A DNA stretch of 64,000 nt from Chrysomallon squamiferum (Eukaryota; Mollusca; Gastropoda; Neomphalida; Peltospiridae): NCBI GenBank assembly GCA_012295275.1, contig CM022677.1:950647-1014646 (forward strand), written 5' to 3'. Positions 23,779-36,900 of this stretch are shown in pieces (position 1 is the stretch's first letter; each line of letters starts with the position of its first letter). The notes under the pieces were generated by a model, which worked only from the letters and a program-made list of their open reading frames with translations, was not told the DNA's origin and did not search any database. Position numbers and translations under genes: made by a program.

Positions 23779-23929
23779 ATGTTTTGGACAAATCTGAAGG
23801 GTATCTAAAGTGAAGCTGAACATACTGAATACAGAAAAATGAACAGTTTTATTGTGTCTAAACTTAAGAATATTTTCTAATAATGAAAAGCAATAATCTG
23901 GATCTGTGATTTTGTAAACAGTTCGTTTT

Positions 23930-23935
23930 AATAAA
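23930..23935 (+). terminator. Candidate SHC polyadenylation signal
   Basis: First AATAAA after the SHC stop, about 150 bases downstream. Longer 3' UTR ends are possible. Confidence 0.35.
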
Positions 23936-26830
23936 CCTCTTTTGTCTATAAATGTTTGGTAAACTGAAACACTATTCTAAACCATGTATTTTGTAACAGA
24001 AAATCGTTTTTTTTTTTTTTTTTTTTCAGACATATTAGCAGAAGTAAATTGAATGTAAAAAAACATCTTTTCTCTTAATTGTAACTACTTCCTCTGTTCT
24101 AAATTTTTCTTAGGTAGGAAATTAGCATGTACTATTTGTTTTCAGCCTGTTAACTTAACACAGATTGGTTAGTTTGATTAATTCCATATATTAACAGCTT
24201 AAGAGTCAGTGATATTTTATTATATCTTATTTTTTATTCTTTTTCTCTTTCCAGTATTAATATATTATTTGTTTTGTCTCTTTATGAGTTTTTTTGACAC
24301 AACACAGTGTAGTAAAATGAATGGTATTTTATAATAATCATGTACGCTGTTACATTAAAGGTGAAATACAGGTATGTGAAGGTAAAATGTACATAAACAC
24401 TAATTGTTAAGTTTATATTCAGCCTCTAATTAATGTGGAATCAGTTTTCAAAACTTAATTCTTTATTATACAGTAACAAAATCTGTTGTAAATAGTACTT
24501 ATATTGTTTAAATTACTGAGAATTTATTCATATCAAAGATCTCATTTTGATTTGTACAATTCATGTAGGTGGATACTAAATTTTAAGCTGATCTGTGTAA
24601 GTCTTCCAACTGTCAGTGATTCGGAGAAAACTTGATAGATTTTGTTTTTATTTTGTTGTTATTTATTTTAATGAACGAAAGAAAGAATAGTTGTCTTGTT
24701 TACAGATAAACCCAAATTTACGACTGGGTTACGTTTTGACTAACTCATCATTCTTCATTTTATCTGAACTGCTGAATGAGCTGCTGGACAGTATTCACAG
24801 TAAGGATTGGAAACATCTTTTTATTTATCTTTTCTTTTTGTGGTGGTTTATGAATGGGCATAAGTCATAGAGGTCATGTATAATAGTTACATACAATGTA
24901 AACAGACTGACAAATACACTGCACTTAAGATAACTAATTACTCGTATTTAATTGTAACCAATCAGGCTTTACACAGAGACTGAAAATAAAACAGCGAGGT
25001 CTTAGTTGTGTCATGTTGAACATCAAAACATGAATTTTAAGAGGAACATGGTAAATATCTGGATCACAGAAACAAAAACACAGAAGTGAGGAATACAATA
25101 AATATCAGATCCAGACAAAAACACTGTGTTTACCAGTCAGTTTTCAAATTATTCAAAATAACATCACCATGGTGATGCTGTAACTATTAAGAAGAGTGAT
25201 TTTCTTATTTGTATAATTACTTAATCATATTTTTTATAAAATTCTTGTTAATAGTATTTTTTATTGAAAGCAGGTATTTCAGAACAAATCAAATACACAT
25301 GTCCTTATGTCAAAACACACTTTTTAAAAATTTACTTATTTACTTATTCCAATAGTTGACATTATTGCACTGAATTTTCTGAAATGTATTCTGCCAGGTT
25401 AAACAAATTGGAAGAAAAATGTTTAATATAAAATTAATTATACAATTACCTTCATTATTTATCCTGCATTCAGGTTTAGTAATAAAATATTTATTCAGTT
25501 AGAAGTAAAATAAGGAGTAAAAGACTGCGTAGAATATAAAATGTAGCTTCTTAATCAAATCATTTATAAGGACACACGTTTTTTTTCTGTATACTTCTAT
25601 AGTTTCATACTGATTTGGTAAATATATTAGTATTTCATTTTTAAAATGAGTATATCATACATTAAGAAACAAATTTAGCATTTACTGTTTTTATTGTTGT
25701 CTTATCTGCCTGCTGTACTCTGACATAAACGTTTTTTGTATTAAATCTAATAAATTTGCAGATTTTATGTAATTATTATTATATATATAATATATGCATG
25801 TTTTAATTTATTACCATTTTAAATTTTTTCAGTATTGATTAATATGTGTACTTTTGATGAATTTTTTGTATTTGTCAGTTTTTTTTGTAACCTATGACAG
25901 ATGAAAAGCCAGAGAAAGAACTGAAGTTTTTCTTTGTAAATTATCATAAGGTTGTGACAAGGAACACTGTTTTTTTTATTAAATACACTTTTTTCTTTCT
26001 TTAACCATGCTCATGATGAATAAATTTTAATAAAGAAAGGTTTCATTAATGTATAGAACATATTTTTAATCAGTGTAATTAATTGGCGTAGCCAATGGCA
26101 ATTTGTTTTAGTAAGCAACATAGGGTTTTTAATACAAACTTTTGCAAAGCCAAGAATGTGTATCAGTTTATATACCGGACATAGCTGCTACAAGAAACAA
26201 ATATCTTTCAGACATTAAATCTGTGATTCCATTATTGTCCAAGAAGCAGTTTCTTCCAAAAATATTTTGTTTCATACATCAGTAGTCAAATGGATGCTTG
26301 TAGTTGTTGCATTTTAGTGGGTTCATTATTTCAACTGTATCAAAACATGGCTTTTTTAATGCTTACCTTCATGGAGCTATAAACAAGATTAAATAAAATA
26401 ATTTTACATTTCCTTACTGAAAGAAAAACTAATAAGGATTCATTTGTTTTTATTCAGCCTCAAAGAGTAGCCTGTAAATCTCACTTTCCCCAAGTTGAAA
26501 AAATCATTGCTGTTTTTGTTTGGAGATTCTATCAGTGAAGTGAGACAATGTGTTATTACTCAATGACTTAATAAAAATCAACAAATCCAAACAAAGGTTC
26601 TTTAAACAGATTTTTAATAAGTGCTTCACACTATGGCTTTGCAGTGAGTTACACTTGATTTTCGTATCAACTGTTTTCAGCAAGGTTTACACTGAATTAC
26701 CTATTAGGGATCAGATGTCTTTGCAAAACAATTTAATGATAATGTTGAGGAAATAAAACAGGATTTTATTACTAATTTCTACAACAGGTGGTATGTTATA
26801 ACTTCTGAGGTGATTTGTCTGTTTTAACAG
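23936..26830. other. Convergent SHC-ZCCHC9 intergenic or 3' UTR DNA
   Basis: About 2.9 kb of AT-rich DNA without a recognisable exon on either strand. It may include an extended SHC 3' UTR. No tandem arrays of note are present. Confidence 0.55.
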
Positions 26831-26833
26831 TAT

Positions 26834-26839
26834 TTTATT
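26834..26839 (-). terminator. Candidate ZCCHC9 polyadenylation signal
   Basis: AATAAA on the minus strand, about 35 bases past the stop; another lies at 26765-26770. Confidence 0.35.
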
Positions 26840-26873
26840 ATACATCATTGTCTGTATATCAAAGTAAAATGTA

Positions 26874-29707
26874 TTAAAATTTTATAACTTTGGTTCGATT
26901 TTTCTTTGTCTTTTGAGCGGTTTCTTTTTTCTCCTCATATTCAGCATCTACACTTTGATCTTCTGCAATTCGTTCAACAGTCTGAGAGGAAATACCTGAC
27001 AAAACAAAACAGTTAATAATTAGATAATAAAAATAAGTTTATGTAGGAATTTTATCTGACTTATGGATATTTCAGAAGACTGTTTTTATTAACAGAAATA
27101 ATCATGTTTTATGGAAAGAATAAAAATGTGTGTTAACAAAACCGTTTCTAAAACTCAGTGAAATATAATTGTTTTATAAGAAGTAGGATCAGTGGCAGAG
27201 TTCTCAGTGAAATATTTTGTTCTGAACGATCAACATACACGATAGATTACACCCCTTTCACTCCAGCAACTGCTGCACAAATATATATAATTGTTTTATC
27301 TTTGAGACACAAAACAAAAACCTAAAGTATTCATGTTTACCCTGTTCTTCCAAATGTTGTGGACAGTCTTTCATGTAATGATCAACAGCACCGCAAGCAC
27401 GACAACAGCCTCCTTGAAAAATACAACATTTTAACTTAGTTTTGTCATGAAAACTTTAATTCTATATACTATATACTATATAGTGTGTTTAGTGGTACAG
27501 TGGACATATGAAATCAGTGAAAAAACTAATAAAATTATTACTTCTGAAAAAAAGAATGAAATAACAGTTGATAATAAAATGAATGAACAATCTAATACTA
27601 AATTAAGTTTGGGAAATCTGCTAAAGATATTTAAGCTGTTTGCCAGCACTGTCACATGTACAGTTCAGATGTCTGTGTTTTGAGGTGGGTGTGCAGTTCA
27701 GACATAAACTAAATATTACTTACCTTTTGGATAAAGACCTCTTGGATTATCTGGACACTGTCTGGTTATGTGTCCCATTTCTCCACAGATGAAGCATTTG
27801 GCAAAAGGGTATTCACCTAGAACAGGACAAATAACATTTAATAAAGTTTGTTTAATCATATTCCTGAATAATAAAAAAATGAAATAGTTATCAGTTGTTT
27901 ATTAAAATGTTAACATAGGTAGGATCAAGAGATCAAAGTGGTAACTTTAATGAGGTGTATTCAGGAAAAATAATAAATAATTTTGTTTTGTACAAAACAC
28001 ACAGGACTCTATTATCTGTTTTCCAGATAAAAAAACTGCTTTTTCTTGTTTGTCACAGGAAATCTTTGTCTCAACAATCACTGTTGTTTTAGTCCTGTTT
28101 CCAGCATACCACGTGTCATCAATGTTAAAAATAATAAATATCTTCACAATGTCTGTGATGAACATGTAACATCTGATACCATAAATGAGGTGTTGCTCTT
28201 AATGCATAATGGTAAGTAAACCCAACATGAAGCAACCATTTCAAAAACAAGATACCATGGAAAAAAGCCAATCAGTAGCCATGACATAAAACACTATTAT
28301 TTTACTGAAGCTGATAACATTATGACTGAGTTGCTATACAAATAATTTTTTGTTCAAAAAAACTATAACAACAGTTTTATATTCATAAAAGATAATTTAG
28401 GTTACATCATTTGAGAAAATACAACCTACTGAAAAAAGAAATATTATTTTGTATGAAACAAAGTTGACATTACTGACCTGGACTGAGTTTCAGAGAGCAG
28501 TTAGAGGCTGAGTGTTCTGTGGAGCCACACTTAAAACAGATCCCAGTGCCCTGGTCCGTCGACTCCCTCAACAACTCACAGTCCTGCATCTTGTGTCCAG
28601 GCTGCCTGCAGTTATAACACACCTACAAATAACATTTTAGTAAGTCCATCTAAAATTCATCAGTTTAAATCATTTATTTAAAATACAAACGAAATATATA
28701 AATAATAAAAACAAAAATTAAAATGCATAACTTTCAAAAGTCCATTTCCAAATAAATAACAAAAATTAAAACTTTCCTACAAAAAAAATAACATTTTAAT
28801 AAGTCCATCTAAAATTCATCAGTTTAAATCATTTATTTAAAATACAAACAAAATATATAAATAATAAAAACAAAAATTAAAATACATAACTTTCAAAAGT
28901 CCATTTCCAAATAAATAACAAAAATAAAAACTTTAAAAAATATAGTAATAAATTAATAAAATAAAAACAGTGTATTACCCAGACAGACCAGAAAAAGAAA
29001 GAAAAAGGTAAGACCACCCTGTCAGTGATACAAATAAAAGCTTTCTAGTTATTTAGCAATAAATATATATTTATAAAAACTGGTATTATTATGTTCATAC
29101 TACTAAAATTTTAGATGTGAACATAATAATAAATGGACCAAATATTAGTGTGAAATTAAATGAATAAACAGATGCACAAAGAACAAAAATCAAAATTCAG
29201 CTAGGTTAATTATTCACCACTAATAAATGGTAAAATTATGTATTTTGGTGAAATTTGGAAAGTTTTTTGGACAAATGAAAGACAAGCTGATCTCAAAATT
29301 AAGTATCCTTCCCCAAATAATAGCAATAAAATAATAACTCTTACTTTTTCAGACTTTTTCTGCTGAATTCTTTTTACTCTTCTGTGTTCACGTTTGGTTT
29401 CTTTATTGTAAACTTTAGCCAAATATCTCTCCTTTTCATCTGACCACTGTCCACCTTTATTTCCAAATTTATTCTTTATTCCTGAATGTTTCAAAGGTGT
29501 TTTCCATTTTTTCTCTTTACTTCCTCTACCTGCTGATAATTTTGATTCAGTTTTATTACTTTTCATGTCTTGTTTTGAAGATGAACTGTTTGTTTCATTT
29601 TTGTTTTTAGTATCTGAGTCTGACACATCTTTCTTCATTTCCTCCCACTTCGAAGCATCAAGTGGTTTCCTTCTGTTTGAATCCCCAGCTCTGGCCCACC
29701 GTGTCAT
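26874..29707 (-). CDS. ZCCHC9: ZCCHC9, nucleolar zinc-knuckle (CCHC) protein
   Basis: Five coding exons on the minus strand, in phase: 29345-29707, 28478-28622, 27724-27816, 27341-27412 and 26874-26995; 264 residues (human 271). The start MTRWARAGDSNRRKPLDA matches the family N-terminus (MTRWAR). A lysine-rich low-complexity segment is followed by four CCHC knuckles: CYNCRQPGHKMQDC, CFKCGSTEHSASNC, CFICGEMGHITRQC with PDNPRGLYPKG, and CRACGAVDHYMKDC. The end is RTKVIKF, close to the family end IPKVVNF. ZCCHC9 is an RNA-binding nucleolar protein related to yeast Air1/2-type knuckles. An acceptor lies just before the ATG (exon edge 29713), so a separate 5' UTR exon is expected. It is probably the one ending at 31719, which would make the gene head-to-head with SKIC3. 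Confidence 0.95.
28622..28931 (-). repeat. 154-bp tandem duplication at the ZCCHC9 exon 2 acceptor
   Basis: The intron segment beginning at the acceptor (plus-strand CCTACAAATAACATTTTA at 28622) is repeated 154 bases further on (CCTACAAAAAAAATAACA at 28776) with only a few differences. On the minus strand the copy recreates a TTGTAG|G acceptor. This is a two-copy version of the splice-site arrays found elsewhere in the window. Confidence 0.85.
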
Positions 29708-29778
29708 TCTGTCCTGCCAAAGAAATATAAAAAATGTATAATAATAATATTATTACTGCTATTATAATATCAAAAATA

Positions 29779-30501
29779 GTAAATATTTGAATTACGAGTT
29801 CCCCAACTTATGAGTTTTTCAAGTTAGGATCAGTTGCCCAGTCGATTTTTTGCTTTGAGTTGCAAGCCGAAATCTGAGTTACAAGTGAGTTTCAGATACG
29901 CTCTGCTAGTTGACGCAATGAACAACACAACATCCACCCAGCATCCCATGTCTCACTCGTTAGCTTCATGTGGTTACCTTGCTGTGGAAGCATCTCTGTT
30001 GTGTTGTGCTCGCATTATGACCAGTATTTTGCCAAATTTCCATGGATCCTAAGAAAGTGAGTGCAAAGGACAGTGCTGAGAAGAAGCGGATGTGTCCATT
30101 GAATTAAAGCATAAAATCATAGAAAAACACGAGTGAGGTGTGCATGCAGTCAACTTGGCTAGGCAGTATGAGCGTTGTACTTCTAGTAGAAGTTCTGAGG
30201 TGCACCATACTCAACCAGAAGAACTGATAAAGGCTAACTCCAGCCAAAGGCATTAAAATAATTTGTCTGATCTCCAAGATAAATACTTTACAAAACCAAT
30301 TTATTTGTTTACATTCTCTTTTATTTTGTTTTTATACATACATTTTTCTTACTTAAAAACATGTTACAAAAAATTGGTGTGGGTTTTGGGGGCTGGAACA
30401 GATTAATGGTATTTCAAGTAATTTCAGTTGGGATATATGAATAAACTGAGTTATGAGCTCGGTCATGGAACGAAATAAACTTGTAAGTCAAGGTACCCCA
30501 G
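29779..30501 (-). mobile_element. Deleted Tigger/pogo-type DNA transposon in the ZCCHC9 5' intron
   Basis: About 720 bases. The right end reads, on the minus strand, CTGGGGTACCTTGACTTACA and continues with Tigger-like subterminal sequence (GTTCCATGACCGAGCTCATA). The left end has the matching inverted copy, decayed (TTTGAATTACGAGTTCCCCA). Internally, on the plus strand, ATG at 30042 opens MDPKKVSAKDSAEKK, then breaks into another frame for SIELKHKIIEKHE, the start of a Tigger/CENP-B-type transposase helix-turn-helix. Full-length Tigger elements are about 2.4 kb, so most of the transposase is deleted and this copy cannot move itself. Confidence 0.85.
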
Positions 30502-30863
30502 TATTTGTAAAATACTACATTGATAATCAATGTTCTATGCTTATTCTACTTTGAAAATCAATGATAATATTAACAATTAAATGATAGCTATGTTTCTTAT
30601 ATAGGTGTTATACAAACATGAAAGAAAACCAGTTTATAAGGAAACATTTTGTTTTCAACATTTTTAGTAGTGAGAAAATATTTTATTAGTAAAATTGTAC
30701 AAAACATTTTAGAATTGCATAACAAATTTTGAAACTTCCAAGGCAATTTACATGATAATGACCAAAATGTTTCCTGTATTATGTGTATCATCTATATGTA
30801 TTAAATCAGAAGTTATGTAACCCAATCAATTTGATCATCATCATCATCATCATCTCTGTCCCT

Positions 30864-30873
30864 CTGTATGTGT

Positions 30874-30927
<54 letters not shown>
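30864..30927. repeat. (GT)n microsatellite
   Basis: A TG run of about 60 bases; open frames of alternating Val/Cys or His/Thr on the two strands come from it. Confidence 0.95.
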
Positions 30928-30928
<1 letters not shown>

Positions 30929-31718
30929 GACAATGAATTTGATCTGGAGAGAGAAAGAAAATTAATTTGACAAATGAGACTGTTTACAGTTTTATTTGAC
31001 TTTTTTTTAATATAAAATACTATCGTAACTATAAAATAGTTGATTAAAAAGGAGAAAATCAAAACCAGAAAAGTTAAATAAACTGTCAGATAATCATAAT
31101 GAAGCCCACCCGATTCGCTAATAGTAATAATAATAATCATATTAATAAATATGTGTGCATTATTATATACTAATATATAGTAATATATTTTCATATTTTA
31201 AAGAATATATATTATATGTCGACATCAATAAAAATATAAAAATAAAAATTATTTAAGCATTAGCTGTCCAAAATTCTTACACTATTGTTTTCGTAATTTT
31301 GATGTGATGCTTAGAAACCTCTACATCTTCACGAATTCAATACGAACTTTACAACATGTGTTTATCTTTATGGTGTTACCGGTTCCATAAATAACTTCCG
31401 TTTCAGCTGTAAGAAATATATCTATTGGTTTTCTTGAATTTGGTCAACCAATAGAAAAACTTTTATTAAATGTAATACACGTGCATGTCAAGAAAATAGT
31501 GTAGACTGAATGTTTAGTACGTATACTGACAAATGTTTAGGGGGTTGGGGAATGGAACTTTTTTCTATAAACAGAACCACGTTTTAATTTAATATCAGAA
31601 TAACAACCTATAAAATATTTATAATTTAGATTAGGTAGTAACTCAATTTATAAAATGTCACTTTCATAAATCGTACTTAATCAAATAACTACTGAATTAT
31701 CATTTATGAGAAACTTAC

Positions 31719-31760
31719 CTCTGTGGTTGTAAAATAAAACCTGTTCACGAACGACAACTC
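31719..31760 (-). other. Candidate non-coding first exon of ZCCHC9
   Basis: On the minus strand ACCACAGAG|GTAAGTTTC is a strong donor at 31719/31718. It would splice to the acceptor just before the ZCCHC9 ATG, over a 2-kb intron holding the Tigger remnant. Its upstream edge is unknown. Confidence 0.4.
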
Positions 31761-32501
31761 TTACTCAGAAATGATCTCATATTCGTCTATCAATTGAAAC
31801 CAGCCTAAAACATAATATTTATCTCTGTAAGTCTACCTCTATTCAGATCTACATAACAAAGAACATTTTAATGATAATGCAGATTTCATAAAAATATTTT
31901 TGAAAATAATTTTTTTTTTTACATCAGCTAGGCTATTTTTTTTTTTTTTTTTTTTTTAACCCAAAAAATATCAAAATGCCGATACCTGGAAAGTGGATTT
32001 TTGAAACATTTGAAATGCGAAACCTTTTACACTGTTATAGATGTCTTCAAAATATTTTTTTATTTGTTTTTATATTTGGGATTGGTTGGGTTTTAATTGG
32101 TATAGAATGAATCATGCGTTAGCACCGGTACTTGAGAAATGTTGATCATTCTCTTATCTTTGAAAATATTAATTTAATAATTAATGTCATTCCAATTTAT
32201 TTTTTAATACATATCTTAATTTATTTATTTATTTTATTTTATTTTTTTGACAGCTGTATCTAAGCATTAATTAGTAGTTTGAAATACTTGTTTGACAACT
32301 TTCTAATTAAATTATTTCCTTACACAAATGATACATATCTCCATTATCTGCATTTTTATTTTCTTAGTTTTTATTGGGTCACTTAAAAAAATAAATAGAA
32401 GTAACAGCATAACAAGTATGTATGCATAACGGATTACTTTTCATTATCATTCACATTTCAGAATAGTTGTTATTTATCAGATGAAATCACTGGATTGAAA
32501 C
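31760..32501. promoter_or_regulatory. Shared upstream region of ZCCHC9 (-) and SKIC3 (+)
   Basis: About 740 bases between the inferred ZCCHC9 first exon and the SKIC3 ATG. A CAG at 32478-32480 could be an acceptor before the SKIC3 ATG. A five-codon upstream frame (ATGAAATCACTGGATTGA) begins there and stops seven bases before the main ATG at 32502. No TATA box is evident. Confidence 0.35.
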
Positions 32502-33874
32502 ATGGATGCCAAAGAAGTAAAAGCGACTTTGAAGAAAGCCAGAAATGCTATACAAAATAAAGAATTCAAAGAAGCCCTCAAATGTTGCAAGGTTAATATA
32601 CTGACAGACACATGTACACTGCTACATGTCATAAAACTGTCACAGTCAGTATCACTCTTAGCGATAACCAAAGTATAAGTTTAATTAATAAATTATACTG
32701 AAAAACATTAATGAAAAGTTAACAGGCATAGATGAATGTGATTGAAGTTGATGAATCTAGATCTCTAAACATTTATGTATTTATTTAAATAATTCTGTTT
32801 CTCACTTCTTCATTCGTATTGTAAGATTTACAAATATTTATAGATGGATATAGGCAGACACACAAACAGAATTCTGTATGTTCAGCAAAAAAGTTAATTT
32901 TTCATCAAGGAGATCCATTGGAATTGTCATAAATGAATTTATTCGTAAAGTTATATTTAGAGGAAATGATCATGCTGACAAAGGTTGTTGTATTTATTAT
33001 TTAATTACTTAAAACATTTTTATCTTCACTTTTTATTTCTACAGAGTGTTCTGGCACATGATAAAACAAACTACAATGCCCTGGTGTTTGTGGGCGTGGC
33101 AGCAGAAGGGTTGGAGCAGACCGATCAAGCCCTGAAGGCTTATAAAAAAGCTACAAGTGAATGTCCAAATCAGCTTCTTGCTTGGCAGGTGCTGTTTCAT
33201 TTTACCCAGTTCTAATTTATAGTGATATAAAGGCTTAAACACATTGTCAGCACCTTCATCTTACTGTGGCATTTATGTGTGAAGAATAAATAGAATTGTA
33301 TTTACTTTTTTATTATAATTATTTTATTTTATTTTATTTTATTTATTTTTATTTTTTTATTTTTGTTATTTTGGTGGGGATGGCTTAACATGAATTCATA
33401 AAATCCAGTACTCTTCTATGCCTTGAATACCACAAAAGAAGAACATTGAAACTGATGCAGAATGCATGTATCTGCTGCAATTGGAACAAATACATATATA
33501 TTTCTATTTATTTAAATCTGTATATTTCTGACATTTCCTAATAATCTTTTTAGCATTCTTTTTAAATTTATTTCAAATTTTTGTCTTGGTCCTTTTGACA
33601 TTTCCAGTACATAAAACTGAGTAAATGTAAATGTAACTTGCTGTAAGAACATGGAGGCATCTTTTTCTTTACTTTCAGGGTTTATGTGCATTCTATGAAA
33701 AAAACCCAAACCCAGAAAATAACAAAGATCTTGTGCAAGTTTATGAACAACTACTGACACTTCATACAAAGTAAGATTTGAGCAAGTATTTGTGTTTGTG
33801 TATGCATCTGTATGTGTGTTTGTGTCTGAATGTGTGTGTGTCTGGTCATGTAAATATTAAATTGATTAGTTATG

Positions 33875-33917
<43 letters not shown>

Positions 33918-36900
33918 TATAATACAGTTTTTACTTCAAATCATTTGTATATATTTCTTTTATTATATTGTTTTGTTATTTCACTTTAATTTGAAAATGG
34001 TTGTTCAGCAAACTTCTTTTTCAAACAAAGTCATAATTAATTTATGTTTAGGATTTGATTTAAATAGTATGTGTCTGTGTAAATGTTTCATGTTGTTTAT
34101 CAGTTTTTACAAAATTTACTTCATACTGATAAGAGCTAAAAAATGTTTTTAAACAATATTATTCATGAGGAAGCTGGCACAGAAACTTCCAAAATAATTA
34201 AAATAAAAATTCTGAATTCAAAGACTACCTAAAGTATGTTGTTTATTAGAATAAGAAAAGGTTTCAAATTTTAAAAAACAAATTTTCCAGTGCAAAAGAA
34301 AAAGAAATTGAAATAACAAAGAAGTTAATAATTTTGCTGGCATCCATGAAAGAAGAAGAAGAAAAGGTGAGTTGTCAGAAATAATTATATACAGTTTGTT
34401 TTAAATGGATCTCATCATCTTTACAGACAAATATCTTACAAAATTAATATTGTATGATGTAGTTTCCACTCTATAAGAAAATAAACAAAAAACCCAAACA
34501 TTTCTGCTTGATAAGAAAAGCCTAAAACAAAGTTGAGAAGTGTTGCATTTATCCATGAATGAGCATTTTAATTGATTTCTTTGGACTTCTGTCACTATCC
34601 ATATCAAATATTTTTATTTCATTAATGAAATAAAGTATATATTTTTAAGGTAGCTTATATATATATTTATGAAATATTTGAATATTATTATTTGAAATGT
34701 GAGAAGTATTTGTTGTTTGAAGGTGATGAAGCTGTTTGGAAGTCTGGTCTGTGAAGGACATACAGAGACAGTGAGAGAGATTGTCTCAGTGATACAGAGA
34801 GACACGTCTCACAGTGAAACACTTGTAAGTTTGACTTGTACAAACCAGCTTTGAACTCCCAGAACTCTAAACTGAAGCTTGGGAAATTAATAAAATGTAT
34901 TTGAGCTTTTAGACAATAATATATAATATTTTTCTTATAACCAATAATCATAATAAATTTACATTTCATTTAGGTTGTTATCCAAAATTACTTTGTATTC
35001 TTACTGTTCTACCATTAACAATTTTTCATTCATATCCATGGTTTTGCACAGTTTAAATTTTATGTTTTTACAGTTTAAACAATGTATTATAAAACTTTGT
35101 TGAAAATCGTAGCTAAATTTCAGAATTAACATGTTTTTTGTTTTTGTTAAATATCAAAAATATTTCAGGAAAAATCTTCATGTTTACAACGTGGTAACAA
35201 AACTAAAATTAAATTGATTGTTGGAAATCATCTAATATTCAGCTAGTCTTCTCTCTGTCTCTATGTCTCTTTTGCTCTGTCTCTTTTTCTGACTGTCTTT
35301 CTGTCTGCCTCTCTCTCTCTCTCTCCCACCCACCCTCCCTCCCTCTGTGTAAACTGGACATAATTTTGATTAACACCTGTATGCAAACATTTTCAGGCAG
35401 ATGTTATTCATTAAGCAGTCTTAGTGAAATGTCACTGTTTAACTGGGTAATCTTTCCCATTACACCTCTGTACTCCTTTCTGTCTGTGGGAAAGTCCATA
35501 TAAAGTAGTTTCCTCATTATCAGAGCTAACAACACTGAATATAAACAGTTCATTATTAATTCTAGTTTTCTGCTTGTTTCTAAAGTTGTTGAGGATGCTG
35601 AACAATGCTGTGTCACTGTCTGACTTTCTTCAGGATGAGGTGATGATAAAAAAATATCTTGACCTACTTGTTAAGGTGAGCCACATACATAAGTGATTAA
35701 ATAAAACAAAATTTGATAATTAACAACTATGGTCAATGATTTTTAACTTGTGGAAAATTAGTTTAAAGCTGAAAATTGAATCATTAAAATAAAATAATTA
35801 TAAAAGGAAATATTAATATTATATGTATGAATATATGTGTGTATGTATATGTGTATGTAAGTGTGTGTGTGTGAGTGTGTGTGTAAAATATGTAGGGAAA
35901 CATCAAGAAAGTTTTTCTAAATAAATATAAATGTATTTTCAGAATTGTGATGTACAAAATATTGAAAAAGTTTGTAGTCGACTTCATGAACAGTTTCCTT
36001 CCATGTGTGCTCCATTGCAGATGTTGCTGCAGCTGCTGTTAGACAAGAACATGGGTAAACTCAGTGTTAATGCTGTCTTTGTGTGTGAGTGTGCACGTTC
36101 CTTACACATTTTCATTCTGTTCCATTCACAATGTGTAATATAACAGAAAATAAAAATAACACTGAAACTAAAGCAGGTAACGTTAGTTTATCAGTTTTGA
36201 GACAAATCAGTGTTTTTTGTTTTTCTGTTGTCAGGATGTGAGCTGGTTGATGAACAAATCAGACGTCTTAGTGAGAAGCTGAGAACTTTGGACAATGGTG
36301 AATCTACTGCCATAGCACATATAGCAACAGGCTACCTTGATTTATGTGGAAAGAAATTTGTACAGGCCAGGGAACATATTCAAAAAGGTATTCTGTGTTG
36401 TATTAGGTTTGTATACAAAACAGATGTTGGTAAAAGTCAGTCATTGTTGTTGTTTGTGATAAAAACATATTAGTGAATTACACTGTTTATTTTATCACTC
36501 AGTATGGGGTGAGGGGGCAAATGTTTTCCCCACCCCTTCTTTGTAGGTGCAGATTTTAGTATTTATTTCTAAATATGATAATATAAATCAGTAGAAATAA
36601 CAAAAGTAAAATCTGTTTGTTGTCATGTTACTAAGACAGTGTATATTTACAGGTGTAGATGCTGACTCATCACTGGTGTGTGGACACTACTATCTGTCCA
36701 GGAGTCTGTTTCATATCCATGCTGACTCAGACTGCATCCAGGCCTGTCTCACTGGTACAGTCTCTGATTAAAGCTTTTTATTTACACCGCACATTTTATT
36801 TATAACTATAAAAAGTAATGTATCATTCTTTTATTACAATAGTCTTTTTATAGCAAATCCATTTAGATTATTTAATATTTGACTGACGTGTTTGTTAGTT

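Noticed and set aside
29210-29344. Continuation of the ZCCHC9 first coding exon in the open frame
   Set aside because: A consensus donor GTAAGAG at 29344 ends the exon, and the following frame is hydrophobic and unlike the family.
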